A DNA stretch of 64,000 nucleotides from Ferrovibrio terrae_B (GCF_943371255.1 NZ_CALRUC010000006.1:1-64000), one strand, 5' to 3'. Numbered from the stretch's first letter, positions 17,739 to 28,596 are shown. Notes: a model not told the origin generated them from the sequence alone. Numbers and translations are program-made.

Positions 17739-18758
17739 TCAGTCGGCGGGCGCTGCAGCGTAAGCGGGAATCTGGAACTGGCGGCGGTAGCTGCCCGGCG
17801 ACAGGCCGGTCACGCGCTTGAACAGGCGGCGGAAAAAGGCCGGATCTTCATAGCCGACCTGCCAGCCGATCTCGTCGGCGGCATCGCGCGTCACCTCCAG
17901 CCGGCGCTTGGCCTCCTCGATGCGCAGCTGCTGCACATAGGCCAGCGGCGCCAGGCCGGTCGCCTTGGTGAAGCGGCGCTTGAAGGTGCGTTCGGCCAGG
18001 CTGGACTGGCGCACCACCTGCTCGACCGGATCGGCCACCGAGTAATGCGTCGCCAGCCAGTTCTGTGCTTCCAGGATCGCGGCATCGCCATGGTCGCGCC
18101 GGCCCTCGAAGGTGATGAAGGGCTGCAGGCCGTCGCGGTGCCATTGCAGCGCGTAGAATTTAGCCACCGCGCGCGCCGCCGCTTCGCCATTGTGCCGCGT
18201 CACCAGATAGAGCGCGAGATCGTGCCATGACATCGACGCGCCGCAGGACACGAACTGCTGCCGTTCGCCGGCGATGGTCAGCGTCTGCTCGGGAAACACC
18301 GGCACTTTGGGGAAGACGGTGCGGAAATGCGGACCATAGGACCAGTGTACGGTGCTGCGCTGGCCATCCAGCAGGCCGGTTTCGGCGATCAGGAAAATCC
18401 CCGAACAGGCCGAGCAGAGCGTGGCGCCCGCATCATGCTGCCGCGTCAGCCAGTCGACCAGGTCGCCATAGCGCCCGGTTTTCCAGGCCTGCATCACCAG
18501 GGCCGGAACGATGATGATGTCGGTATGCTCGACATCGCGGAAGCTGCGATGCACCTGGATCGGCGTGCCGCCGGCCACCACCAGCGCGCCGGATGCCTCG
18601 CCCACCACCTCCACCTGGAACGGCGTGACCGCGGGCAGGCCGGGGATGATGTCCTGCATCTGCGGAAAGGCATTCATCAGGTCGTACATGCCAAACAGCA
18701 CCGAGGCCGAGGCTTCGGGGATGGCGATCAGGCTGACATGGGCAGATTTGGGCTTCAT
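17739..18758 (-). CDS. GlxA-family transcriptional regulator (DJ-1/PfpI-like plus AraC)
   Basis: A 339-residue regulator. Residues about 5-190 are a DJ-1/PfpI amidotransferase-like domain with the elbow Cys region LCSACSGIFLIAETGLLDG. Residues about 230-330 are an AraC/XylS double helix-turn-helix (LAERTFKRRFTKATG, AADEIGWQVGYEDPAFFRRLFKRVTG). Members sense small metabolites and activate adjacent catabolic genes. It is upstream of the MetE-like gene on the same strand and divergent from a methyltransferase gene, so either could be a target. Confidence 0.92.
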   Translation of the reverse strand: MKPKSAHVSLIAIPEASASVLFGMYDLMNAFPQMQDIIPGLPAVTPFQVEVVGEASGALVVAGGTPIQVHRSFRDVEHTDIIIVPALVMQAWKTGRYGDLVDWLTRQHDAGATLCSACSGIFLIAETGLLDGQRSTVHWSYGPHFRTVFPKVPVFPEQTLTIAGERQQFVSCGASMSWHDLALYLVTRHNGEAAARAVAKFYALQWHRDGLQPFITFEGRRDHGDAAILEAQNWLATHYSVADPVEQVVRQSSLAERTFKRRFTKATGLAPLAYVQQLRIEEAKRRLEVTRDAADEIGWQVGYEDPAFFRRLFKRVTGLSPGSYRRQFQIPAYAAAPAD

Positions 18759-18880
18759 TCTGGCGCCTCAATGGCACGAGAGAACCGGTATTGACAAGTT
18801 ACGCTCTCACGTTCGCCCCTGACAATCGCCATTGTGCCGGCCCGCCCACTCCCCCGGGCCATGAGCAATCAGGTGATTCG

Positions 18881-19948
18881 ATGAACGCAGTGAATATCAA
18901 CCAGGACAAGCTGAACGCCCTGGTCGGCCAGGCCGTCGCCGACATGTCGGGCAGCCATGGCGGCATCATGATCAGCATCGGCAACAAGCTCGGCCTCTAC
19001 AAGGCGATGGTGGGCCAGGGTGCGCTGACATCGGACGACCTGGCCAAGCGCGCTGGCTGTGCCGAGCGCTATGTGCGGGAATGGCTGAACGCCAACGCCG
19101 CCGGTGGCTATGTGACCTATCACCCGGCCGAGCGGAAATACGAACTCAGCCCGGAACAGGTGCTGCTGCTGGCCGACGACACCAGCCCGGTTTTCATTCC
19201 AAATGCCTGGGAAGTCGGTGCCTCGATGTGGCAGGACGAACCCAAGACCATCGAAGCCTTCCGTACCGGCAAGGGCGTCGCCTGGGGCGATCACCATGAG
19301 CGCCTGTATTGCGGCATCGCGGCCTTCTTCCGCAACGGCTATGCCGCGCATCTGGTGCCGGACTGGCTGCCGGCGCTGGACGGTGTGGTGCCCAAACTGG
19401 AGCAGGGCGCCCGGGTCGCCGATATCGGCTGCGGTCATGGCCATTCTTCCATCATCATGGCCAAGGCCTTTCCGAAGGCCCGCTTCTGGGGCTTCGACAG
19501 CCATGCCGGCTCGATTATCACGGCGCGCGAGAATGCAAAGAAGGCCGGCGTGGCCGACCGCGTGCAGTTCGCGGTGGCGAAGGCCGGTGCCTATCCGGAA
19601 ACCGGCTTCGACCTGATCTGTTTCTTCGATGCGCTGCATGACATGGGCCATCCCGACCGCGCGCTGCAGCAGGCGGCCCAGGCGCTGGCCAAGGACGGCA
19701 CGCTGATGCTGGTCGAGCCCTTTGCCAACGACAAGGTCGAGGACAACCTCAACCCGATCGGCCGCATGTATTACGCTGGCTCGACCGCGCTGTGCTGCGC
19801 CCATGCGATCTCGGAAAACGGCAGCCATGTGCTGGGTGCCCAGGCCGGCGAGGGCCGGCTGGCCGAGCTGGCGAAGGCGAACGGCTTCTCGCAGTTCCGC
19901 CGTGCCACCGCCACGCCATTCAACCTGATCCTCGAAGCGCGGCACTGA
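18881..19948 (+). CDS. Class I SAM-dependent methyltransferase (winged-helix N-terminus)
   Basis: A 355-residue protein. The N-terminal 100 residues look like a winged-helix dimerisation domain (DDLAKRAGCAERYVREWLNANAAGGYVTYHPAERKYEL is the region; key helix around residues 50-75). The C-terminal Rossmann domain carries the SAM motif VADIGCGHGHSS at about 179-190, and FFDALHDMGHP matches the post-II motif. This architecture is like small-molecule O- or N-methyltransferases such as Rv2258c. AGGTGA precedes the ATG at 18881. A DUF1127 gene follows by 2 bp. Substrate unknown. Confidence 0.87.
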   Translation: MNAVNINQDKLNALVGQAVADMSGSHGGIMISIGNKLGLYKAMVGQGALTSDDLAKRAGCAERYVREWLNANAAGGYVTYHPAERKYELSPEQVLLLADDTSPVFIPNAWEVGASMWQDEPKTIEAFRTGKGVAWGDHHERLYCGIAAFFRNGYAAHLVPDWLPALDGVVPKLEQGARVADIGCGHGHSSIIMAKAFPKARFWGFDSHAGSIITARENAKKAGVADRVQFAVAKAGAYPETGFDLICFFDALHDMGHPDRALQQAAQALAKDGTLMLVEPFANDKVEDNLNPIGRMYYAGSTALCCAHAISENGSHVLGAQAGEGRLAELAKANGFSQFRRATATPFNLILEARH

Positions 19949-19950
19949 CT

Positions 19951-20199
19951 ATGCGTGCAGCCACCTTGACGAGTCTTGGCCTGGCGGTGCTCGGCCGGCG
20001 CGCCGAGGACCGCGATACCACCTGGCTGACGCGACTGCTGGAAGCCCTGCGCGTGCAACACCGGAGAATCCGGGCCCGCCAGGCTCTGGCGCGGATCGAT
20101 CATCGCACCCTGCGGGATGCGGGGATCGATCCGGTCGCCGCAACCTATGAGGCCGCGCTGCCCTTCTGGGTCGCGGAGCGACGCCTGCGCGACCTGTGA
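19951..20199 (+). CDS. DUF1127 (YjiS-like) small protein
   Basis: An 82-residue basic protein. The C-terminal half RIDHRTLRDAGIDPVAATYEA matches the DUF1127 pattern (L..L....L.D.G..R). Such short Arg-rich proteins are common in alphaproteobacteria, and some bind RNA or affect phosphate and carbon metabolism; the role here is unknown. It starts 2 bp after the methyltransferase stop and its own stop overlaps a possible GTG start of the MATE gene. Confidence 0.8.
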   Translation: MRAATLTSLGLAVLGRRAEDRDTTWLTRLLEALRVQHRRIRARQALARIDHRTLRDAGIDPVAATYEAALPFWVAERRLRDL

Positions 20200-20240
20200 C
20201 GGACAGTGCCGCCGGATGGCGGCCAGAGAGGATTATTGCG

Positions 20241-21617
20241 ATGTCGATGGCACACACCGATCTTGCGCCCGGATTCGGGCAAGCAGGCAATGCCGTCTGG
20301 CGCCTGCGCGTCAGCGAGGGCGGCGCGCTGCTGCGGCTGGCGACGCCGATCATGCTGATCGCGCTGGTCAACATGGGTATGAGCGTGACCGACACGCTGA
20401 TGGTGTCGATGCTGTTCGGCACCGATGCGCTGGCGGCGGTGGCGGTCGGCAGCGATCTCTACTCGATCCTCTTCTATCTCTGTGCCGGCACGCTCGGCGG
20501 CATCGCGCCCTTTTATGCCGCGGCGGCCGCGCGTGCGGACGCCGCCGAGCGCCAGCGGCTCGAACGGATCGGCTGGATCATGGTGGCCCTGCTGGCCGCG
20601 CTGGCGGTTCCGGCGGTGTGGTTCGCGCCCGCCTGGCTGCAGCTTTTTGGTCTCGATCCCGCATTGCTCGCGCTGGGTCAGGGTTACACGCGCGCCATGG
20701 CGCTCACCCTGCTGCCGATGCTGGGCGTCATGCTCTACCGCACGATCCTCACGGCAGCGGAGAAGCCGAAGGTCTTTCTCAAAGTCACGCTGGCGATGCT
20801 GCCGCTGAATGCGGCTGGGAACTATGTGCTGATGATGGGTGCCGGCCCGATTCCCGCCTTCGGCCCCACCGGTGCCGGCATCGCCACGCTGCTGGTCACG
20901 CTGGCCAGCCTTGCGGCGCTGGTTGTCACCGCGCGCCGCGCTGCTCCGGCCGCATCGACGGCGACAGCCATCGACTGGCGCGGCCTATTGGCCGTACTCC
21001 GGGTCGGCATTCCCATCGGGATCACCACGGCCACCGAAACCGGCATCTTCCTCGCGGTGACGCTCTATGCCGCGACGCTGGGGGCGGCCGATGTGGCTGC
21101 GCATACCTTAACCCTGCGGATGGCGGGGATTGTCTATGCCGGTTCGGCCGCCATGCTGCAGGCGGCCATGGTGCGCATGGCGCGTGCCGACAGCCTGGGC
21201 GATGCGCACGCGGCCCGGGCCGTCGTCACCAGCAGCCTGATCCTGTCTTTCGCTGGCGGTACGGCCACTTGCCTGCTGCTGGGTTTTGGCGCGCAGCCGC
21301 TGGCAACATGGTTCTTCGATACCAGCGCGGCGGGTATCGCGGCGATCCAGGTCGCGGTCGGCCTGCTGCTGCTGCTCGGCCTGCTGGAGTTTGCCGCCTA
21401 TCCCGGTCTGGCCGCTTCAGGTCTGCTGCGCGGGCGCAAGGATACCCGGACCCCGATGATCTACATGCTCTTTGCATACTGGGGCATCGGCGCGCCTGTG
21501 GGCGTTTATCTGTGCGAAATCCAGGCGCTGGGCGTCACCGGCCTGTGGATCGGCCTGGTCACCGGTGCCTGCGTCACCACCGTGCTGACGCTGGGACGGC
21601 TGCGCACCCGGCGCTAG
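20241..21617 (+). CDS. MATE-family efflux transporter
   Basis: A 458-residue protein with about twelve membrane segments in two homologous halves (for example LATPIMLIALVNMGMSVTDTLMVSML near residue 35 and VGIPIGITTATETGIFLAVTLYA near 245), as in the NorM/DinF superfamily that exports cationic compounds in exchange for Na+ or H+. I use the ATG at 20241 with GAGAGGA about 9 bases upstream. A GTG at 20196 overlaps the preceding stop (GTGA) and would add 15 residues by coupled translation. It is the last gene of a methyltransferase-DUF1127-MATE run, which could modify and export a small molecule. Confidence 0.9.
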   Translation: MSMAHTDLAPGFGQAGNAVWRLRVSEGGALLRLATPIMLIALVNMGMSVTDTLMVSMLFGTDALAAVAVGSDLYSILFYLCAGTLGGIAPFYAAAAARADAAERQRLERIGWIMVALLAALAVPAVWFAPAWLQLFGLDPALLALGQGYTRAMALTLLPMLGVMLYRTILTAAEKPKVFLKVTLAMLPLNAAGNYVLMMGAGPIPAFGPTGAGIATLLVTLASLAALVVTARRAAPAASTATAIDWRGLLAVLRVGIPIGITTATETGIFLAVTLYAATLGAADVAAHTLTLRMAGIVYAGSAAMLQAAMVRMARADSLGDAHAARAVVTSSLILSFAGGTATCLLLGFGAQPLATWFFDTSAAGIAAIQVAVGLLLLLGLLEFAAYPGLAASGLLRGRKDTRTPMIYMLFAYWGIGAPVGVYLCEIQALGVTGLWIGLVTGACVTTVLTLGRLRTRR

Positions 21618-21716
21618 CGGCGCGATAATACCCGCAGGACGTGGATTTGCCTCCGCTTGCCGGGCGCATTAGTCTGATGCCGCCCGAGATACAAAAAACA
21701 ACTGGAGGAAATATCC

Positions 21717-22547
21717 ATGTCCCTGCGGCACATCATACCCGGACTCGCGAAGCTGGGTATCGCGACGGCCTTGCTGCTGTCGGTCACCACGACAGCCGGC
21801 TGGGCACAGAGTCGCCCGACGGTGAAAGACCTGGGCGGCACGCCGCCTGCATCGGTGATCTATATCGGCAACAGCTTCTTCTACTACAACAACAGCATGC
21901 ACGGGCATATCGCGCTCATGCTGCGCGAGGGTATGCGCGATTTCAAACACCGCGCGTCGTCGGTGACGATCAGCGGCTCGGGCCTCGACTGGCATGATGT
22001 CGGTTCGTATTTCCGGCCGGCCGGCATCGGCAAGTATTCCTTCGTCGGCGACAATGAAGTGGTGTTCAATCCGCCGACCGACAAGTTGTTCGAAGTCGCC
22101 GTGATGATGGATTGCAGCCAGTGCCCGGTGCATCCGACCCTAAGCAAGAGCTTCACCGAATATACCAAGAAGCACAGCGACACCGTGCGCAAGAACGGCG
22201 GCAAGCCGGTGTTCTTCATGTCCTGGGCCTATCAGGACAAGCCGGAGATGACGCAGCAGCTGGCCGAGGCCTATACGGTGGCGGCCAATGCCAACAACGC
22301 GCTGGTGATTCCGGCCGGTCTGGCCTTTGCGAATTCGATCAAGCTGAAGCCCGATCTGAATCTCTATGTCGCCGACAAGCGGCATCCGAGCCTGGCGGGT
22401 ACCTATCTTGCCGCAGCGACCACCTATGCCACGCTGTTCGGCAAGTCGCCGGTCGGGCTGAAATACGATGCCGGGCTGGGCGCCGATACAGCGGCGCATC
22501 TGCAGAAGGTGGCGCAGGACACCGTGCAGCAGTATCTGGCGCGCTGA
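21717..22547 (+). CDS. Secreted SGNH/GDSL-like hydrolase
   Basis: A 276-residue protein with a signal peptide (about residues 1-30, ending GWAQ). Block I reads VIYIGNSFFYYNNSM, placing a candidate nucleophile Ser in GNSF instead of GDSL. A C-terminal DKRHPSLAGTYLAA supplies the Asp and His of block V. The fold and motifs fit an SGNH-type esterase acting in the periplasm. The substrate is not evident. It stands alone and is followed by a terminator. Confidence 0.82.
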   Translation: MSLRHIIPGLAKLGIATALLLSVTTTAGWAQSRPTVKDLGGTPPASVIYIGNSFFYYNNSMHGHIALMLREGMRDFKHRASSVTISGSGLDWHDVGSYFRPAGIGKYSFVGDNEVVFNPPTDKLFEVAVMMDCSQCPVHPTLSKSFTEYTKKHSDTVRKNGGKPVFFMSWAYQDKPEMTQQLAEAYTVAANANNALVIPAGLAFANSIKLKPDLNLYVADKRHPSLAGTYLAAATTYATLFGKSPVGLKYDAGLGADTAAHLQKVAQDTVQQYLAR

Positions 22548-22566
22548 CAGCGTCTGAGGTATTGGC

Positions 22567-22600
22567 GGCGGCGGAGGTGACTCCGCCGCCGTTTGTTTTT
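22567..22600 (+). terminator. Intrinsic terminator of the SGNH hydrolase gene
   Basis: GGCGGCGGAG-GTGA-CTCCGCCGCC is a perfect 10-bp stem followed by GTTTGTTTTT. It lies between this gene and the convergent MFS gene. Confidence 0.92.
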
Positions 22601-22608
22601 AGGGCTGC

Positions 22609-23892
22609 TTACTCTGCCGCGACCGCTGCGCGCTGCGCGGCCAGCACGCGCTCGGTCGGCCGCGTGTTCATGAACAGCTGCATCACGCCGGCGGCGGCAC
22701 CGATGCCGGCGGCCAGCTGCCAGGCCAGCGTGTAGGAGCCGAGCGAATCATAGATCACGCCGCCGGCCCAGGCGCCGAGGAAGCTGCCGACCTGGTGGCT
22801 GAAGAAAGCGATGCCGGTCAGCGTGGCGAGATAACGGATGCCGAAGATCTGCGCCACCAGGCCGTTGACCAGCGGGATCACACCAAGCCACAGCGTGCCC
22901 ATGACGGCGGCAAAGACCAGCGTGCTGAACTGGCTCACCGGTGTCATGAAATAGACCGCGATGGCAGCCGAGCGGATCAGGTAGATCAGGCCGAGCAGCA
23001 TTGGCTTGTGATAGCGGTCGCCGAGCCAGCCGAACAGCCAGCTGCCGAACACGTTGAAGGCACCGATCACCGCCAGTGCCTGCGCGCCCAGCATCGGGTC
23101 GGCGCCGCAATCGGCCAGGAAGGTGGGCAGATGCGTGGTGAGGAACACCAGCTGCAGGCCGCAGACGAAGAAGGCCGCGGCCATCACGATATAGCCGCCA
23201 TGGCGGCGCGCTTCGGCCAGGGTGCTGCGCATGGTTTCGGCGGCGCCGGGCATGGCATCCAGGGGAACCTTGTCCGCCTTGCCGCCCATCAGCGCGGCGG
23301 GCAGCATCGCGGCAGCCAGCGCCACGAAGGCAAACATCGCCATCTGCCAGCCGCTCGTCTGGATCACGCTCTGCGCCAGCGGTGCGCAGAAGAAGGTGCC
23401 GATCGAGCCGGCGGCAGAGACCAGACCGAAGGCCAGGCTGCGCCGTTCGGGCCGCACCACTTTCGCGGCGATCTTGGCGGCGATGCCCGATGTGGTGCAG
23501 GCCAGCGCCACGCCGATCATCAGGCCGGAGCCCAGCGTTACCATCCAGGCGGCCGAGGCATAGGCGGTGAGGATCAGCGCGCCGGCATAGAGCAGGCCAC
23601 CGAAGAAGGCGATGAAGCGGGTGCCGAATTTATCGACCAGCGCGCCGGCAAAGGGCTGCGACACGCCCCAGACGATATTCTGGATGGCCAGGGCAAATGC
23701 AAAGTCGGCCGCCGAAATGCCGATGTCCTTGGTCACCGGCTGCATGAACAGCCCCAGGCTCTGCCGCATGCCCATGGCGAGCGACAGCATGATGGCGGCG
23801 CCGGCGAGGATCGAGATGCTCTGCCACTGGCTGAGCGAGGGATGATGGAAAGAATGGCGGGAAGCAGCAGGCGAGGCGGTGTCGGTGGCCAT
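22609..23892 (-). CDS. Major facilitator superfamily transporter
   Basis: A 427-residue, 12-helix transporter. The N-terminal half has the MFS A-motif equivalent (GALVDKFGTRFIAFFGG) after TM2, and the second half has FGWLGDRYHKPMLLG. The overall pattern resembles the oxalate/formate-antiporter-like branch of MFS. Start at 23892 (MATDTASPA) chosen because it begins a normal cytoplasmic N-terminus of about 25 residues; upstream codons are not hydrophobic or conserved. It is divergent from an M20 amidohydrolase gene with about 150 bp between, so the two may share a substrate (uptake of an amide or amino-acid conjugate), which is only an inference. Confidence 0.9.
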   Translation of the reverse strand: MATDTASPAASRHSFHHPSLSQWQSISILAGAAIMLSLAMGMRQSLGLFMQPVTKDIGISAADFAFALAIQNIVWGVSQPFAGALVDKFGTRFIAFFGGLLYAGALILTAYASAAWMVTLGSGLMIGVALACTTSGIAAKIAAKVVRPERRSLAFGLVSAAGSIGTFFCAPLAQSVIQTSGWQMAMFAFVALAAAMLPAALMGGKADKVPLDAMPGAAETMRSTLAEARRHGGYIVMAAAFFVCGLQLVFLTTHLPTFLADCGADPMLGAQALAVIGAFNVFGSWLFGWLGDRYHKPMLLGLIYLIRSAAIAVYFMTPVSQFSTLVFAAVMGTLWLGVIPLVNGLVAQIFGIRYLATLTGIAFFSHQVGSFLGAWAGGVIYDSLGSYTLAWQLAAGIGAAAGVMQLFMNTRPTERVLAAQRAAVAAE

Positions 23893-24041
23893 GACGGGGC
23901 TCTGTTCGTTCTTGTCTCGGGTGCCGGCGATGATAGGGGCGGATTTGCACAAGTCCAGAGGGGGAAATGTACCCCTACATCTTGCCAGCCTGGCGCCGGA
24001 ATGCTGAGGTAGCACAAACCCCTGACACAAAAGAGGCTCGC

Positions 24042-25238
24042 ATGAGCAAGGATATCCTGAAGGATATGGAAAAGTATCGCGGCGAACTGACCGCGATCCG
24101 CCACGACATCCACCAGCATCCCGAAACCGCCTTCGAGGAAAACCGCACCGCCGATGTGGTGGCGGCCAAGCTGACCGAATGGGGCATCCCGATCCATCGC
24201 GGCCTGGGCAAGACCGGCGTGGTGGGTACGCTGAAGGGCAAGCGCCCGGGTCAGCGCACCATCGCGCTGCGCGCCGACATGGACGCGCTGAACATGCAGG
24301 AAAAGAACACCTTCGATTACACCTCGGTGCATCAGGGCAAGATGCATGCCTGCGGCCATGACGGCCACACCACCATGCTGCTGGGTGCGGCCAAGCATCT
24401 GGCGCATGATCCCGATTTTGCCGGCACGCTGCATTTCATCTTCCAGCCCGCCGAAGAGGGCGAGGGCGGCGCGCGGGTGATGATCGAGGATGGCCTGTTC
24501 GAGAAATTTCCCTGCGATGCGGTCTATGGCATGCACAACATGCCCGGCCTCAAGACCGGCGATTTCGCCATCCGGCCCGGCCCGATGATGGCAGCCTCGG
24601 ATACCTGGACCGCCGTGTTCCGCGGCACCGGCGGCCATGGCGCGATGCCCTATTTCGGCACCGACCCGACGCAGCCGGCGGCGGCCTTTGTCACCGCGAC
24701 GCAGAGCATCATCGGCCGCAATGTGAATCCGCAGCATGCCGCTGTGGTCAGCATCGGCCATCTGGCCGCCGGCCAGTATGGCGCGGCCAATGTGATTCCA
24801 TCCGAAGTCATCGTGCGCGGTACGGCGCGCAGCTATACGCCTGATGACCGCGATCTGCTGGATCGCCGACTGGGCGAGATCGCGCGCGGCCTGGCAGCGG
24901 CGCATAACTGCACGGTGGAGTATGATTACCTGCGCCGCTATCCGCCGCTGCGCAACGCGGCCGAGCAGACCCAGCTGGCGCTGAAGGCGGCCGCCCTCAC
25001 CGTGGGGGCAGCACGCACCGATGGCGATGTCGAACCGCTGACCGGTGCGGAGGATTTCGCCTTCATGCTGGAGAAGAAGCCCGGCGCCTATATCCTGATC
25101 GGTAATGGCGGCAGCATCGCGGATGGCTCCTGCCATTCGGTGCACACGCCGCATTACGACTTCAACGATCAGATCATTCTGACCGGCGCCGCCTACTGGG
25201 TGAATCTGGTGGGGGTGGAACTGGGCGACGCCGCGTAA
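24042..25238 (+). CDS. M20-family amidohydrolase (hippurate hydrolase type)
   Basis: A 398-residue zinc/manganese-dependent peptidase-fold amidohydrolase. Metal-binding motifs are HACGHDGHTTMLLGAA (Cys/His), QPAEEGEGGARVMI (Glu pair), GMHNMPG (His) and the C-terminal HTPHYDFND. The dimerisation domain lies between about residues 185 and 295. Relatives hydrolyse N-acyl amino acids such as hippurate, indole-3-acetyl or acetyl-diaminopimelate conjugates. An AGAGG site is upstream of the ATG at 24042. It is divergent from an MFS gene. Confidence 0.93.
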   Translation: MSKDILKDMEKYRGELTAIRHDIHQHPETAFEENRTADVVAAKLTEWGIPIHRGLGKTGVVGTLKGKRPGQRTIALRADMDALNMQEKNTFDYTSVHQGKMHACGHDGHTTMLLGAAKHLAHDPDFAGTLHFIFQPAEEGEGGARVMIEDGLFEKFPCDAVYGMHNMPGLKTGDFAIRPGPMMAASDTWTAVFRGTGGHGAMPYFGTDPTQPAAAFVTATQSIIGRNVNPQHAAVVSIGHLAAGQYGAANVIPSEVIVRGTARSYTPDDRDLLDRRLGEIARGLAAAHNCTVEYDYLRRYPPLRNAAEQTQLALKAAALTVGAARTDGDVEPLTGAEDFAFMLEKKPGAYILIGNGGSIADGSCHSVHTPHYDFNDQIILTGAAYWVNLVGVELGDAA

Positions 25239-25251
25239 GGCGCCGCGTCAC

Positions 25252-26061
25252 TTACCAGCCGAAGCCGAGTGTCACGCCAAGCCGGCCTTGCGTCGGCGAG
25301 CCGGCCTGATCCACCAGCGGGCTGTCGGCGGCATCGCCGGCAATGCGGTCGATGCCGGCAAAACCGCCCAGCGACAGCTGTTCGGTCAGCCTGTAGCGCA
25401 AGGACGCACCGAGGCCGTAGCTCATGAAGGCGCCGTCGGGATTGTAGGCACGATAACCGCTGCGCGTGGCCTGGCCGGGCGTGATGCCGAAATAGGTCTG
25501 CGTGAAGTCCTTGCTCGCCACGGTCACCTTCGGGCCGACCGTCAGCATCAGGCTGTCGCTCAGCTTGGTGCTCCAGTTGACGAAGGCATCGCCGATCACG
25601 GCATCGTGGCCGCCAAAGCCCTGACGGATCTCGGTGCCGATGGTGAAGGGCCGCAGGTCGTAATGCACGTAGCCACCGGCTTCACCGGCCGCATCGATAT
25701 CGCCCATGCCACGCAGCGCGCGGTCATCATCCTGGTCGCGGCCCATGCGGTATTTCACCACCGGGCCGGCTTTCCAGTTCGAGCCCGTGTCCATCAGGTT
25801 GGCGCCGAGGCCGTCGCGGGTGGAGAGGAAAACGCGGTCGGCATAGCGCAGATCGAACAGCGGAAGCGGATCGATGTCATAATCGTCGGAGCCGAGATAG
25901 CTCGGCGCATAGATGGCGCCGCCGCCGATGGTGAGCCGCAGGGGCTGCTCGGCCGGCTTTGTCTCGGCCGGTTTCGTCGCAGCCGTCTGCGCATGCGCCG
26001 CCGACACCGCCAGAACGGCAGTGCAGGCGAACAGGGCGGCAGAGAGCAGAAAACGGCGCAT
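25252..26061 (-). CDS. MipA/OmpV family outer-membrane protein (second copy)
   Basis: A 269-residue exported protein with a signal peptide (about residues 1-25, ending AHAQ), a short TKPAE-rich linker and the barrel motif YAPSYLGSDDYDIDPLPLF, ending in FGW. It is clearly a paralogue of the protein at 13713-14537: both contain YRMGRD/YQMGRD, LRGxGDIDA and a C-terminal DAADSPLVD segment. It is convergent with the M20 amidohydrolase gene (13-bp gap). The start at 26061 gives a well-formed signal peptide; a longer frame to 26151 does not. Confidence 0.9.
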   Translation of the reverse strand: MRRFLLSAALFACTAVLAVSAAHAQTAATKPAETKPAEQPLRLTIGGGAIYAPSYLGSDDYDIDPLPLFDLRYADRVFLSTRDGLGANLMDTGSNWKAGPVVKYRMGRDQDDDRALRGMGDIDAAGEAGGYVHYDLRPFTIGTEIRQGFGGHDAVIGDAFVNWSTKLSDSLMLTVGPKVTVASKDFTQTYFGITPGQATRSGYRAYNPDGAFMSYGLGASLRYRLTEQLSLGGFAGIDRIAGDAADSPLVDQAGSPTQGRLGVTLGFGW

Positions 26062-26241
26062 GGCGGCGGGCAGACCTTTGAACACAAACGGCCAACGGAG
26101 ACAAACGACCGGGACCGGCACTGATATCCAGGGGATAGTCATGGCGATCAATTGCGGCTGTATCTTGGCAGCAATGCGCCATCGCCGCCGTGACTGCGGT
26201 CACGGCGGGGCCAAACACAATATTCCACGTAGTAGAAGGAC

Positions 26242-26487
26242 TTAGTGGCCCAGTTTGGCGTAGCGGTCGCGCATGGCCGAGGCCAGCATGCGGTCGCAGC
26301 CGCTGCCGGCATGGGCGGCAGACTGGCGTTTCAGGGTTTTCGCCGGGTCGCTGAGGGGCCGCAGCAGCAGGCCCTCGGGCCGGTCCTCGACAGTGAATTC
26401 GGTGCCGGCGCGCCAGTGATGGGCATCGCGCATGTCCTGCGGCAGGTCGAGCCTGCCTTTTTTGTCCAGTTTCAGATGGGTCGCCAT
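26242..26487 (-). CDS. AbrB/MazE-like (SpoVT-fold) DNA-binding protein, orphan
   Basis: An 81-residue protein whose N-terminal half (THLKLDKKGRLDLP then AGTEFTVEDRPEGLLLRPL) matches the swapped-hairpin AbrB/SpoVT domain of MazE- and VapB-type antitoxins. The C-terminal half (SDPAKTLKRQSAAHAG) is the kind of tail that wraps a toxin. No PIN-domain or MazF-like gene follows: the next gene is MipA/OmpV, and the 180 bp between hold no open frame of that type. It may be an orphan antitoxin or a plain regulator. Confidence 0.78.
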   Translation of the reverse strand: MATHLKLDKKGRLDLPQDMRDAHHWRAGTEFTVEDRPEGLLLRPLSDPAKTLKRQSAAHAGSGCDRMLASAMRDRYAKLGH

Positions 26488-26614
26488 GATCGCCTCGCAA
26501 AATGAACGGGGAGTGCGTCCGGGAAGGCGGCCAGTGAAGCGCCGAAACCCGCTGGCAGACAAGAGGCCGGGAGTGCCAGCTCGGCCGTGCGCGGATCGAT
26601 GCCCGGAAAGCAGG

Positions 26615-28543
<1,929 letters not shown>

Positions 28544-28557
28544 TACGAAGAATTGTA
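28544..28557. promoter_or_regulatory. Operator copy 1: TACGA-N4-TTGTA
   Basis: TACGAAGAATTGTA directly abuts the start codon of the activator gene. One arm base differs from the perfect dyads 22 and 39 bp away. It is a candidate binding site of the Fis-type helix-turn-helix of the divergent activator, and its position would allow repression of the activator itself. Confidence 0.6.
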
Positions 28558-28565
28558 ATTCATAC

Positions 28566-28579
28566 TACGAAGTCTCGTA
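28566..28579. promoter_or_regulatory. Operator copy 2: TACGA-AGTC-TCGTA
   Basis: A perfect 5+5 dyad with a 4-bp centre, about 110 bp upstream of the -12 element of the operon promoter. The distance fits an upstream activating sequence for a sigma-54 enhancer-binding protein. Confidence 0.7.
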
Positions 28580-28582
28580 TAC

Positions 28583-28596
28583 TACGAAATATCGTA
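28583..28596. promoter_or_regulatory. Operator copy 3: TACGA-AATA-TCGTA
   Basis: A perfect 5+5 dyad, 17 bp centre-to-centre from copy 2, about 94 bp upstream of the -12 element. Copies 2 and 3 are the likely activator sites for the operon promoter. Confidence 0.7.
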
